A stretch of 64,000 nucleotides of DNA from Liopterus haemorrhoidalis. Its lineage: Eukaryota; Arthropoda; Insecta; Coleoptera; Dytiscidae. The notes beneath the pieces were generated by a model. That model was not told the DNA's origin. It worked only from the letters and a program-made list of their open reading frames with translations, and did not search any database. The position numbers were made by a program, and so were the translations under genes. This document shows, piece after piece, positions 42,864-53,940 of this stretch. Location of the stretch: assembly GCA_963971575.1 (NCBI GenBank), contig OZ020618.1:50668509-50732508 (forward strand), written 5' to 3'. The number at the start of each line of letters is the position of its first letter. The stretch's first letter is position 1.

Positions 42864-44598
42864 TTTTAAATTTCTGTATTACAGTGCATAGTCGTTTTGG
42901 AAATAAGCTTCTCACTTGTCAAAAGTATTATTTCTACCTCCAACCACAACATTTATACCGTTCATAATTTCCTTTTAACTGCCATTCAATCCAAGCCATT
43001 TATGTAATTTTCTTTTTGTTACTTTTATTTTAAAACTTGTTTAATACGTGTAATTATTTACGTTACGCTATACTTTTAAGTTTTTTTGTGTTTAAAATTA
43101 TATAATTTTTACCGTTTTTTAGTTTCACAGAAACAATTTAATATTTTAAAATTATTTGGATTTTTAGACATCAAATTATAGAGGATGGACGGTCTTGGCT
43201 ACCATTTTAGTTTGATTTATTTTTGTCAGTGGATATTTTACAATTGAGTATTTTCAGATCCAAAAGGGTGGCCTTATTGAGCCGCCCGTATGCGGTACAC
43301 ATCCTGAAACGCTCGCGGAGGACCTTCTTGTGATAAATTAAGAAAAATTCAGGTTTAGATCCTCTTAAAAATAATAGACAGACTATACAGTAGTGTAATA
43401 TTTTATTTTCAAAAACTAAAATATTTATATACTATTTTAAAACATAATCTTAACTATTGTAATACTATTTTAGCATTTGATGAAGCTAAATATTATTTAG
43501 AAAAACGTTGTGTTCCAATAATAAATGCACTGTCCAAAATATGTACCAGTTTATTTCGTCATACGCCAGCCACGATTTACCCTGCTGACTGTGAAGTCTT
43601 GAACTTTTTGGGAAGGAGTTGTGCCCTTCTTAATCCACTGCATTGACTTGCTTCTAGCTTCATGGTTCTTTGTAGTAACGTTACTAAAGGTAACTTGTTA
43701 TAAGAACGTTGCTAGTGCTCATGCTTAGAGAATACCAATTGTTTGGCGATTGCTAAGAAAATTACTATAAAAGTTATTTCGTAGCAACGTTACTCAGTAG
43801 CAACTAACGTAGTAACTTTTTACAGAATCGGGCCGATTATGTCATATAAAATAATAATAAAAATCCTTATAACTTTTCATGTTATAGACTTGTAGAATCT
43901 TGATAGGCCGAGTTGAAGGTAAGCATTCCTGTGTCTAATATTAAAAACTTAATCAAATCGTCTTACTGTCGGTCAGCATATTAAACCTCGGAGAGGATAT
44001 TGCGTAATGGTTTGTTTTTTCTTCATCCGGTTGTCATGGTAACAACATCCACCTCACATTAAAGCACATGTTTATCTCTGCTGGAGTTTTTAATTTGTAA
44101 AAGTCTTGATCTTAGGCACGAATTTTCGGTATAAAACGCGAACAGACACGCAAGAACAGTTCGTTTAATCATGTCTTTTTGACTTCTTTTATCGTTATTC
44201 TTTCTTTTTCACTTTGTTCCTATCTTAATGAATGACTTGCGGGAAAAGATATTATTTTTATTCAAAAGTCTTATTGAAATGAATAATGTGATTTTTGATA
44301 TTAAAATTTTAAAAATGCAATTAAAAGTGTTTTTAATGAATATCTTAAGTAGGCACTATTCGACTGGAAAACTGGAAACTGAATTTTAAAATCAAATGTT
44401 TAAATTTTCGAGTGAAGCTCCAACAAAAAACCCTAGTAATTAAGTATCTCTTCGCAGAACCATTCTAGACAGTCACTTCCTGTAGTTCTGGGAACTACGT
44501 GCAGATTGAACCACATGATTTTTGGTATATTTAATTACCACTATTATAAAAAACACATAAAAACTCCCAAGACAATGTTAATTTACAACACTTAGCAT
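42864..44598. other. No gene; possible unclassified repeat near 43671-43833
   Basis: The perfect palindrome AGTAACGTTACT (about 43676-43687) and the further arms GTAGCAACGTTACTCAGTAG and CTTTTTACAGAATCGGGCC suggest a repeat related to 36597-36725. Everything else is featureless. Confidence 0.4.
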
Positions 44599-44601
44599 AT
44601 A

Positions 44602-45889
44602 ACGGGTGATACAAATTGGACTCCGGGATTTGGATTGCGCGCCATTTTCGTTCAGTGGATATTGGAAGTTTGCATTTTTACAGTTGGTATCTAAACACAT
44701 TGCAAATTCATCATGGCGCCGTATACTGTGCAGCAACGCATAAATATCGTACAAGTTTATTATGAAAACAGGCGATCAATTACGATTACGCGAAGAAAAC
44801 TTCGACTAATTTTGGACGGAATAATGTTCCAAGTGAGCGTGCTATTCGTGAACTACTGCAAAAATTTGAAACAAGTGGTATGCTTTTTGATACACCAAGA
44901 GTTCGCTATCAACGCAGAGGTCGTTCAGGTGAAAATATTGCTCGTATACGTGATAGTGTGCAAGATGAACCAAGCACGTCAATCCGTCACCATTCACAGC
45001 AATTGAATCTTTCATATGGCACTACTCAAAGAATTATAAAAAAGACCTGCATTTAAAGGCGTATAAAATTCAACTAATGCAAGAACTGAAAGCAGCGGAC
45101 CACCAGAAACGCCGTACATTTGTGAACTGGGTTTTAGAAAACACGGAAGTTGATGCTGATTTTTGCAAAAAAATCATATGGAGTGATGAAGCTCATTTTC
45201 TTTTGAATGGGTTTGTTAATCGCCAAAATTGTCGCATCTGGAGTAGTGAAAATCCACATGTTATTCAAGAAAAACCAATGCATCCACAAAAATGCACTGT
45301 TTGGTGTGCATTATGGGCTGGAGGAATCATTGGCCCGTACTTTTTTGAGGACGAAACTGGTAACGCTGTTACTGTCAATGGTGTACGCTATCGGGAGATG
45401 CTAAACAACTTTTTTTTCAATTAAACCTACGATTTGAACTTAAATAACATGTGGTTTCAACAGGATGGAGCCACATGTCACACAGCACGTGAAACACTCT
45501 ACTTCAAACCAAATTTCCTGGTCATGTTCTCAGAAGGGCGACATCAATTCCCCAGCGAGATCTTGCGATCTAACCCTATTAGACTTTTTTCTCTGGGGCT
45601 ATTTGAAGGAAAGGGTCTATGTCAACAAGCCTGCTACGATTCCAGAACTAAGAGAGGACATCAGACGTGCAATTGCTGAAATCGAACCGCATTTATTGGA
45701 AACGATTACGGAAAACTTCGCTAAAAGAATGGTATCATGTCAGCGGAGTCGTGGAGGGCATTTGGACGACATCATATTTCATAAATAATTGCCAAGTACT
45801 TTACGCTAATAACAATTAAATTCGGATTTTTCCAATATATTGTGTTTTATTCAAAAAACAAATTCTAGAGTCCAAATTGGATGACTCTT
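44602..45889 (+). pseudogene. DD41D-like transposon, divergent lineage, decayed
   Basis: The ends after TA read ACGGGTGATACAAATTGGAC and, in complement, AAGAGTCATCCAATTTGGAC; 23 of 31 bases agree. The transposase starts at ATG 44713 (MAPYTVQQRINIVQVYYENR). It shifts frame near 44810 and 45060. The core frame 45077-45424 carries IIWSDEAHFLLNGFVNRQNC and GGIIGPYFFEDETGNAVTVN. A further frame has WFQQDGATCHTARETL; another shift leads to DLTLLDFFLWGYLKERVYVN and the end GGHLDDIIFHK. The order and the LDDII(F) tail match the DD41D copies, but at roughly half identity, so this is a separate family. Confidence 0.9.
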
Positions 45890-45956
45890 TACAATCCTCA
45901 AAATACCTCCACTAATTAATGCTAAAGTTTCAAGAAAAATCTTTATTCGTTTAGAT

Positions 45957-46852
45957 CAGGGGGCGGCAACCTTTTTTACTAACTGGGCATATTTCAGAAA
46001 TGCGGGAGTTCGGCGGGCACCGTGGGACCAAGGGGGGGGGGGTAAAATTTAAACATAAAAATATTAATGCAATTTAAAATTTTAATTTTCATAAAAAAAA
46101 AAACATAATATCAAAGATATTGATGCAAAGATATTGATGATAATTAATGCAATATTTGACAATGAAAATTCGCGGCCAATTCGTTGTAATGTGGGACATA
46201 AGTAGAATTTCCAGTTCTCAGGCATTGGTCCAAATGAGCGTCAGTGAGGCCCGTTCGGTATTTTGATTTTAAGTATTTCATATTAGAAAACATACATTCA
46301 CAAACATATGTCGACGCGCAGAGAGACTTGAATTTTAGAGCACATTTTCTCAACAATGGGTAGCTATTCCCATTCACCAAGTTCCAGAATTTTTCTTCGT
46401 TACGATGTGATTTTAATTACCATGTCATTTGTTATATTTATAACTTCCAATTCTAAGTCCTCCTAATTGGAAATAACGAAATATGTTGCGATTTTATTAG
46501 TCACATCATCCTCTCTTTCAGAAAAAGGACTAATAAAAAATGTTAAAAATGCCTCCAATTCGTAGAAGTCTTCAAATCTGGTATTAAATTCTTCCAATAA
46601 TTTATCAAAATGTTTGGCAAATTGATGGGTGGTAGCATTTCCATCGCAATAATTTTCTATATTGGGAATAGTTTTAAAATTTAGTTTTACAATATAGTTT
46701 AATGAATATTAAATTATATTTATTTATAAAACTATAACACTTCTAGTCTTCTTGACGTACTTTTATTACTAAAAGCGGCTCGGAAATAGAATTTCGCATG
46801 GATAGGCGGGCACTTAGAAATTGCTTCACGGGCACCGCGTTGCCGACCCCTG
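45957..46852 (-). mobile_element. hAT transposon, 896 bp deletion derivative
   Basis: The ends are CAGGGGGCGGCAACC and, in complement, CAGGGGTCGGCAACG. GTTTAGAT is duplicated exactly (45949-45956 and 46853-46860). Both ends also carry GGGCAC(C)G motifs. The transposase is on the minus strand and only its C-terminal part remains, so the element is non-autonomous. Confidence 0.94.
46144..46380 (-). pseudogene. hAT transposase C-terminal dimerisation domain (hATC)
   Basis: The frame reads YPLLRKCALKFKSLCASTYV, then CECMFSNMKYLKSKYRTGLT and DAHLDQCLRTGNSTYVPHY. The pattern A-STY-CE-xFS-MKxLKSKYR-LTDxHL is the conserved hATC signature (GTF2IRD2/ZBED5-like hAT transposases). Upstream coding, with frameshifts, extends to about 46690. 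The DDE catalytic core is missing. Confidence 0.87.
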
Positions 46853-46860
46853 GTTTAGAT

Positions 46861-47765
46861 TACTTACAGCTTTAGATAACTTATCTACCTCTATCTACTT
46901 TAGATCTTAGATAACTTTTTTGCCATTTTATTTTATTACTCTATATTGTTTCCTTTAGTTTTATTTTTAATTAATGGTATGTGAATTCATTTTAATTTAA
47001 AAAAATTAAATGAAACAACCTGATTAGATCAGTAATACTTGTTTCACATTCCAACTGTCTTTAAATGTTTCGATAAACATTTTTCCCATATTCAATATTC
47101 AGTAGTTAATAAAAAATCTGTTGAAATATTCTTAATTAATTAACAGTTGTATGTGTTGGCCAGTTTTTCATTAAAGTGACGAAGCAGTGGTGAGCTGACA
47201 CGCTGTAAACCACACAAAATATGACACATTCCAACTTTAACTTCCAGCAATTTTAACAAAAATGAACTGACATGTTAAAATACACCCGGAGAGAATCAGG
47301 TTAAAAACAGACATGAAAACAACTAGCGTTGTGATTCAGAGGGTTGGTTACTTGAATTCTTTCATTAATGACATAGTTAAAGCATGTTTCAAAAACATGG
47401 TGGCCAAAAACAAGTGAACGACATCTTTTATATAATCTGAATAAATATAGAGAGTATGTAATGTCCAATGACTATACGAGAGGAGGTCAAAAAATTTGCG
47501 GAACTAAAAGCCAGTTTTAGAGTACCTGTTCAAAAGTATATTGTGGAAAAACAAAGGCTTTGAAACAAATGGTGTGAGGTAAAACCACCTGAATCATTTT
47601 GCCGATAATATTCTTCTCGTTCGACTGGGTTCAAGATGCATTCCAAATGCTGCAGAAACTAATTCAGGCAGCTAAAAACACATGGCTGAAGATAAATTAA
47701 CAAACACAAAATGATAACAAACCTTGTATTGTGCAAGGCGCTGAAAATCGATGTTACCAATATTA
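46861..47765. other. No recognisable gene
   Basis: A region near 47460-47700 is somewhat less AT-rich, but I see no reading frame of a known family and no paired termini. Confidence 0.4.
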
Positions 47766-47767
47766 AA

Positions 47768-48998
47768 CAGGTCTGGGAAAAGTTCGTGGCGTTTTTTAGT
47801 AAAATTCAACTGGTTTTGTTATAGTGTGAAAATTAATTTATTTAAACCAAATATGCTCCATTAATATCGACAACGTTTCGCCATTTTTCGGGTAGAACCA
47901 TGATGCCATCGGTCAAGAACTTCTGTGGTTTCTGGTTAAAAAACTGGTTCAAGTGGTTTTCACAGGTTTTGAAACCAGCTTAATTCCACTGAGAGAATTC
48001 TGCAGAGATCGGAATAAGGTCGGAGCGTGCTATGTCTATGTAAAAATTTCCCAACCAAACTTACGCAATTTTTGACGGGTCATCATAGAAGTGGTTGGCA
48101 TGATGAAAGAAAACACCTTTCCTATTATTCAATTCGGGCCGTTCTCTTTCAATTGCCTGGCGTAATCTCTCTAGTTGTCCATAGTAGAGTTGAGAATCAA
48201 TCCTCTGACCAACTGGAAGTAGCTCATGGTGGACGATTCCCTTCCAGTCCCACCACACACACAGTATCACCTTATTCAACGTCAATCCTCGCTTCGCGAA
48301 TGCTTGTGACGGCTCACCATCCATTGTCCACGATCTTTTACGCTTCCAATTGTCGTACGTGATCAATTTTTCATCACCGGTTATGACACGTTTCAGAAAT
48401 GGCTCGATTTCATTGCGTTTCAGCAGCGCATCGCAGATGTTAATTCGATCATGTTTTTCGCGCTCAACTCATGAGGAACCCATATATCGAGCTTCTTTTT
48501 GTAGCCAGCTTTCCGTAAATGGTTCAAAACAGTTTTGTGGTCAATACCTAGCTCCGTACCAATATCGACACTGCTGATAGGCCTATTTTGCTGGACTTTT
48601 TCAAGAATTTCATCAGCTTTTTCACTGATTGAACGACCAGAGCGTGAGTCATCTTTCACTTTAAAATTACCAGAACGAAAGCGAGCGAACCATTTCCGCG
48701 CAGTAGATTTTGATTAAGTACCTTCACCGTACACAGCACAAGTTTTTTCACAAGCCTGCGCAGCGTCGTAATAATATTGCAAAATATAGCGCAATTTTTC
48801 ATTACTTTTCTCCATTTTCAAACGCAAACAACTTTCCAACCACTGCACAAATTTTGATGTTTAGACACTGAAAGTAACGCTCGAACTGTCGCCTTTCCAA
48901 CAAGCGCTTAGTGGTATCGCTGCGATCTGTGTTTCCTGAGTTATTTGTAATTGGCGCCGTCTATCGGTAAAAACGCCACGAACTTTTTCCCAGATCTG
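47768..48998 (-). pseudogene. Mariner (SETMAR-type DD34D), near full length, inactive
   Basis: Inverted ends share TCTGGGAAAAGTTCGTGGCG (the right copy has one extra A), about 1.23 kb apart. On the minus strand the start near 48815 (MEKSNEKLRYILQYYYDAAQ) leads through FARFRSGNFKVKDDSRSGRS and LEKVQQNRPISSVDIGTELG. It continues to WVPHELS and, after a shift, ITYDNWKRKRSWTMDGEPSQ and VWWDWKGIVHHELLP. The second catalytic site reads HHAN where active relatives have H-(H/Q)-D-N, a GAC to GCC type change. A stop follows soon after. The C-terminal LPEKWRNVVDINGAYL is at about 47900. A TAA/TGA also interrupts the N-terminal part. Confidence 0.9.
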
Positions 48999-49031
48999 AT
49001 ATATATCACAATACATCACTAAAAATGTCAT

Positions 49032-49200
49032 TGCCAGCCTTGGTAGCGTAGAGGTAGCGATCCTGCTTCACGAGCCAAAGATCCCGGGTTTGAATCCCGG
49101 TCAGGGCATAAATGTTTGTGAGCCACAGTGTAATTGGGACGTTTAGTTTTGTTTTGTGGTTAAACAAAATAATAATAAAAAAAATAAAAAATAATAATAC
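49032..49200 (+). mobile_element. tRNA-derived SINE (family S2)
   Basis: The head (49032-49108) has box A TGGTAGCGTAGAGG (from 49041) and box B GGTTTGAATCC (49087-49097). Its T-arm is CCGGG-TTTGAAT-CCCGG, with TGCC/GGCA acceptor pairing. The body continues ATAAATGTTTGTGAGCC and ends in an A-rich tail with TAA units. The anticodon stem is broken, so it is a SINE promoter and not a tRNA gene. The 19165 copy shares the T-arm and the following CGGTCAGG. Confidence 0.78.
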
Positions 49201-49216
49201 AGAAGAAGATTATACT

Positions 49217-49292
49217 TATGCCCAAACCGGGATTTGAACCAACTACCTTTACAACGTGAAGCATATACGTTACCTAATACCGCGCCAGGTAG
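49217..49292 (-). mobile_element. tRNA-like SINE head in opposite orientation
   Basis: On the minus strand box A is TGGCGCGGTATTAGGT (49287-49272) and box B GGTTCAAATCC (49240-49230), followed by CGGTTTGGGCAT, which is close to the S2 head ending CGGTCAGGGCAT. The body after it is only about 20 bases before the A-rich tail of the neighbouring SINE, so the two units are tail to tail. Confidence 0.65.
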
Positions 49293-49299
49293 ATATTTT

Positions 49300-49890
49300 A
49301 GTGTCTCCATTTAAATTTTTGATATGACTAACACCCACAATCCTTCAGACTGATAAGGTATATCCAAAAATTTTAAAGTAATAAATTTAGAATCTAAAAA
49401 AAACTTGATATACGTTTCTTTTATACGAATTGAAAAAAGTTTTTTTAACAAAAAAATCAGTTTTCAAAAGTATCAAAGTTTTTCTAGAAATTGTTTAGAG
49501 TTCGAGAATAACATATAAGCTTATTACAAAGATACCATAGGCGTACCGAGTAAAATATATTGATATTTCAAATGTACGCCACTGAGGTATCTTGAACGTT
49601 GAAGATTAGATAGAATCTGAGACTGAATGAACTTCCAAGACTACAAAAAAACCAGTCGCCACAAAACAGGTGTAGTTTGATCTTATGTTTTTTATAAAAC
49701 CAGTGGCGTTGCTTCTAGACTCCCACAGGGGGAGGGTGGGGTGAGACAGGGTACAGGCCACGCGAACCACAGAGATGGACTTGCTCATTCAACACTTTAA
49801 AACCACCTTAAACCAAATATAATAAATTTATAATAAAGAACACAAAATAGATAAAGCAATCTTATGATGATAGGTTCCTTAATATTATAA
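49300..49890. other. No gene; one palindrome and one hAT-like end
   Basis: AAGATACCATAGGCGTACC (about 49530) pairs with the complement of GTACGCCACTGAGGTATCTT (about 49575-49594), an inverted repeat with a ~30-base loop. CAGTGGCGTTGCTTC at 49702 resembles a hAT end without partner. Confidence 0.4.
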
Positions 49891-49893
49891 CAA

Positions 49894-50144
49894 ACAGTGG
49901 CGCACCCAGGGGAGGAGCCCGGGGGCCCGGAAGAAGGAAGGAAATAAAAATAAAAACACACACACTAGAAAATTTTAAAAATAGAGATGAGTATCATTTT
50001 TTTTAGGTCGTCACTAGTATTTTAGAAGTGAGGACCTTTTTTTTAGGTCGTCACTTTGTATTTCCGAAGCGAGGACCTTTTTTTTTAGAACATCACTTGA
50101 AATTTAGAAGTGTGAACCTTATTCATAATTTAAATAATTTTATC
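49894..50144 (+). mobile_element. hAT MITE fragment with tandem units
   Basis: It begins CAGTGGCGCACCCAGGGG with a GGAGCCCGGGGGCCCGG arm. Further in are three imperfect tandem units of TTTTTTTTAGGTCGTCACT/GAAGTGAGGACC, the reverse of the AAAAGGTCCTCACCTC units in the MITE at 35818-36079. The other end is missing; a HINE fragment starts at 50145. Confidence 0.6.
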
Positions 50145-50830
50145 TCAGTAGGGTATCAAATGAAAGCCCTTAGTACGTGGATTAACGATCAAAATTTTAT
50201 TTTTGTAAAATAAATTATTTTGATGCGATTTTTGCCAAAATTGTGCAAAAAAAATTTTTGTCCCACACCCTGTAGCCTAGATGACTTAAACTAAAAATCT
50301 GAAAAAATTCGAAGTAATGTACATAGGTGTGAACTGGAATAGTACAACAGTAATTTTTATCAGAATATGTTTTCGGAAAATAATGCATTTTTTGTGTTTT
50401 TTGCTTCACCATATAAAATATATAATAACTTATGTAACACAGTAAACCAGCATGATTTGATAGTGTAATGGTTAGCATGCTCGCTTTGTAGTTTGCAAAC
50501 TAAGGATCGATCCGGTCTCGAGAAAATAAAATTTTTTGTTTTTTTTTTTTACATTTTTATTTTGTTTAAATTATCTTTTCAAAATTCTAGTTATATTTGG
50601 GCAAATGTTGCATTTAATTTTTAAAAGCGTAAATTTAACCAGTGGAAATTGTTGAAATTGAATACATGAAATCAGAGAGGCGCAGCATATGACTTAAAAC
50701 AACCAATGGAAGCCATAGGTGCAATTTTCAAAATCCTAATTAACCTTGCTATATAAAAAAAAATACTGCACATATTTAGAACCCTAAATAATGGTATTAG
50801 AGATTCGAATTAAAATTAACAATCAATAGA
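50145..50830 (+). mobile_element. HINE-like element H6, truncated at both ends
   Basis: It starts mid-body at TAGGGTATCAAATGAAAGCC and tracks H5 through GTGCAAAAAAAATTTTTGTC and TTTTCGGAAAATAATGC. It carries a tRNA-like unit (50452-50522) and then the second body, including GAGGCGCAGCATATGACTTA and GGAAGCCATAGGTGCAA. It breaks off near 50825. The 5' array and the 3' hairpin are missing. Confidence 0.82.
50452..50522 (+). repeat. tRNA-like unit in H6
   Basis: Box A TAGTGTAATGGTTAGC (50461-50476) and box B GGATCGATCC (50504-50513) are at normal tRNA spacing. The D-arm resembles tRNA-Glu/Asp/Val types. It differs from the H1 and H5 units but its box A resembles that of H7. Confidence 0.65.
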
Positions 50831-51195
50831 AAGAAATGGCATGATTCGTAGATATCTTTACTAATTAGAGCGCGAAAATAAATTTACAGCAGTACTCAAA
50901 CAAACAAAATGATTAATTTTAAGGTTATAATTATAAATAAAGAAAAATTTATACTCATACGTAAATTTTGGATTATAATTTGTTGTTTATTCCAGCAGAT
51001 TTAAAATTAAAATTTGTGAATATAATAATTGGCCGCATGCCGTATTTTAATTAATATTTATTACCAGACACTGACAGTTAACACAAATAACAAAAAACAT
51101 TTTTAAAATCGCTGAAAAATGGTAACTAGATTATTATATGAATGCACTACTCGATACATACATGTAACAGTCACCTATCACTAATCCGACTATAG
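50830..51195. other. No recognisable gene
   Basis: AT-rich flank between H6 and the next MITE. Confidence 0.45.
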
Positions 51196-51197
51196 TA

Positions 51198-51603
51198 CAG
51201 TCTGTTCCAAACGGTTAAGCGGAACTAAATGGGATTTTCGTTCTTTTAGGTTGTCACGAGAAGGAACCTTGCTTGGGTTATTTCATTTTTCACGTTGGAA
51301 TGTCAAAATTTAAAATTCCAACAATGAAACCATAGAAACGATGACATGTCAAAATTAAATTATTTTTTTTTTACAAATTTTAATGACAAAAAAATAAATA
51401 AATAGGAAATTTGTATTAAGAATGCACAAAATATCAAAATATAAAGAAAATGACATTTTAAAATGATATTAACCTTAACCAAAAAATGTTTATTGTAAGT
51501 ATGATTTACAAAGCTAAAACAAAACGACCGAAAAGCACGATTTAAACGATGAAAGTAACTAGATTGCAAAATCTAGTTCCGCTTAACCGTTTGGAACAGA
51601 CTG
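51198..51603. mobile_element. MITE family T1, complete copy (406 bp)
   Basis: The ends are CAGTCTGTTCCAAACGGTTA and its exact complement, with GCGGAACTA continuing the repeat to about 29 bp. TA lies outside both (51196-51197 and 51604-51605). It is non-coding, with internal TAGGTTGTCACGA and CCTTAACCAAAAAATG blocks shared by the copies at 52-53 kb. A Tc1/mariner-type target. Confidence 0.93.
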
Positions 51604-51605
51604 TA

Positions 51606-52220
51606 CAGTTATTTTCAGTGGTTCGCGGTAGAAAATTAAATATTTTACTGGTCCGTGGCATGTTTTCGGTTGAGAAACAAGGGTCTAAGATATATTTAAT
51701 ACTAAAATTTCATTATATAGTTTCATATCTAATATTTACAATTAATTTCTATGTTTACATACTGAGTCCGGTCCTGTAGAACAGGTCCGCATTGCTTGAG
51801 GCTATCCGGCGTACGGCCCGGAATATTACGAGAAATAATCCAGTTTCAACAAACGTTCATAATCACAACTTCTCATACTACATTAACAGCTACAAATGTC
51901 AAACTTATATTACACGAATTAAATTAATAAAATCTTATTAACGGTTGATTTATTCAATTAATATGACTAACGACATTAACTATAATATAGTAATATATAT
52001 ACTACCAAACTTTTTATAATTGTCGTAAAAGATTTCTACATCTCTATCAGAGATTTGCTTGTTTACTATGGTCTATTTCAAAGTAGAAAAATGTGTGTAA
52101 GAAGATAGGAGCTGTTTGTCCTTGCTTCCGATTGGTTTAGATCGTCATCCCTATTACACTGTAAAAATAATGTTTTTAGTCCAAGTTGACAGATGTTCAG
52201 TGTCGTATATTGGAAATATA
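51606..52220. other. No gene; degenerate hAT-like end
   Basis: CTGGTCCGTGGCATG and GGTTGAGAAACAAGGGTC (51655-51690) resemble the right end of the hAT MITE at 3573-3889. The rest shows nothing recognisable. Confidence 0.4.
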
Positions 52221-52222
52221 TA

Positions 52223-53076
52223 CAGTCTGTTTCAAACGCTTAGGCGGAACTAAATGGGAATTTCGTTCTTTAGGTTGTCACGACAAGGGACCTTGCTTGG
52301 GTTATTTAATTTTTCACGTTGCAATGTCAAAATTTAAAATTACAACAATGAAACCATGGAAACGAATGACCTATGTCAAAATTAAATTATTTTTTAATAT
52401 ATTTTATATAATAATATACAGTCTGTTTCAAACGCTTAGGCGGAACTAAATGGGAATTTCGTTCTTTTAGGTTGTCCCGACAAGGGACCTTGCTTGGGTT
52501 ATTTCATTTTTCAAGTTGGAATGTCAAAATTTAAAATTACAACAATGAAACCATGGAAACGAATGACCTATGTCAAAATTTAATTATTTTTTTATATATT
52601 TTCATGACAAAAAAATAAATAAATGGGAAATTTGTATTAAGAATGACACAAAAAATCAAAATATAAAGAAAATGACATTTTAAAATTATATTAACCTTAA
52701 CCAAAAAATGTTTATAGTAAGTATGATTTACAAAGCTTAAACAAAACGGCCGAAAAGCACGATTTAAGCGATGAAAGTAACTAAATTGCAAAATCTAGTT
52801 CCGCCTAAGCGTTTGAAACAGACTGTATATTGAACAAATCTTAATAATAATATATATGATAAAAAAATTAATAAATGGGAAATTTATATTAAGAATGACA
52901 CAAAAAATCAAAATATAAAGAAAATGACAATTTAAAATAATATTAACCTTAACAGAAAATGTGTATTGTAAGTATGATTTACAAAGCTTAAACAAAACGG
53001 TCGAAAAGCACGATTTAAACGATGAAAGTAACTAGATTGCAAAATTTAGTTCCGCTTAACGGTTTAGAACAGACTG
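52223..53076. mobile_element. MITE family T1, outer copy split by an inner copy
   Basis: The left part (52223-52416) and the right part (52828-53076) together match the 51198 element in order. Outer ends are CAGTCTGTTTCAAACGCTTA and, in complement, CAGTCTGTTCTAAACCGTTA, with TA on each side (52221-52222 and 53077-53078). It is interrupted at its TA-rich centre by a whole member of the same family. Confidence 0.9.
52419..52825. mobile_element. MITE family T1, inner copy nested in the outer one
   Basis: The ends CAGTCTGTTTCAAACGCTTA and GCGTTTGAAACAGACTG are perfect complements. TA (52417-52418 and 52826-52827) flanks it. Its left half is nearly identical to the outer copy's left half, so the two are close relatives. 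Confidence 0.92.
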
Positions 53077-53078
53077 TA

Positions 53079-53735
53079 TTATTTATATTATTTAATTTTT
53101 CTCATATATTTTGATATTATTTACATACTTAGACTTTTATTTATATTCTTGGCGTAGAGTTTATGGAAAAAATTCTCCATGTAATTTGTTTTTACGCAGT
53201 TATATATTTTTTAGGTTATCTGACATATAAATATTTTTTGACAGTTTACAATTAACAGATCAAGAAAGAGGACTAATATGAGGCCAAAAGACAGCCCAGC
53301 TGATTGTGCCCAAAGAAGAAGTTATTGATATAATTTTTAGACCTTCATATATACATATATTTTTAATTTTTATTTACAATAATTATTTAAATAAGAAACT
53401 TTAGCTCTGAAGATATATTGTTTGTTTTATTGCTTTATTTAAACTCTTTTAGCCAAATCTCTCTTTTTATATATAGTACATAATTTTTAAAATTAATATT
53501 TTTTAAAATTTTTCAAAACTCCCATTAAACTGAATTTATGTCGTATAAATAACGTAAGTGTATTATCTGCCTTGTTTATTTCAATATCTTATTAACTTTT
53601 TTATATTAAAAAAAAAATCACTTGCTAACCCAGTTGCTACGTCCATGCCCTAGTTGTAACTTATTTTAAATTTCCCGCTATACTGTATTTGATCAGTGTA
53701 AATCGTACTCGGTTCGCAGCACTATCTACTTTTTT
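53079..53735. other. No recognisable gene
   Basis: Very AT-rich, no repeat partner or peptide similarity. Confidence 0.45.
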
Positions 53736-53940
53736 CTACTTTGAAATAGACCATAGACTGAGCATTTTGTTCAGTGGTGACATAGATTCTGAAATTTTGA
53801 AAAATTGATAATTTTTAATTCTCATTCTTATGTCAGGGACTCGAATATTTAAATTTTGAAGAAGTTCTGGGACATCTAGTTTATTGTTAAATAATTTAAA
53901 CGCAAAATTCAAAGTGTGGATGTCGCGTCTCCATTCCAAT
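53736..53940 (-). pseudogene. LINE ORF2 C-terminal tail (CR1/jockey type)
   Basis: The minus-strand frame reads EWRRDIHTLNFAFKLFNNKL, then DVPELLQNLNIRVPDIRMR and ending PLNKMLSLWS. RRD...LxF..K..NN..D.P.LL is the usual C-terminal tail after the RT domain in such LINEs. It is cut at about 53940, where a different LINE begins. Confidence 0.7.
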
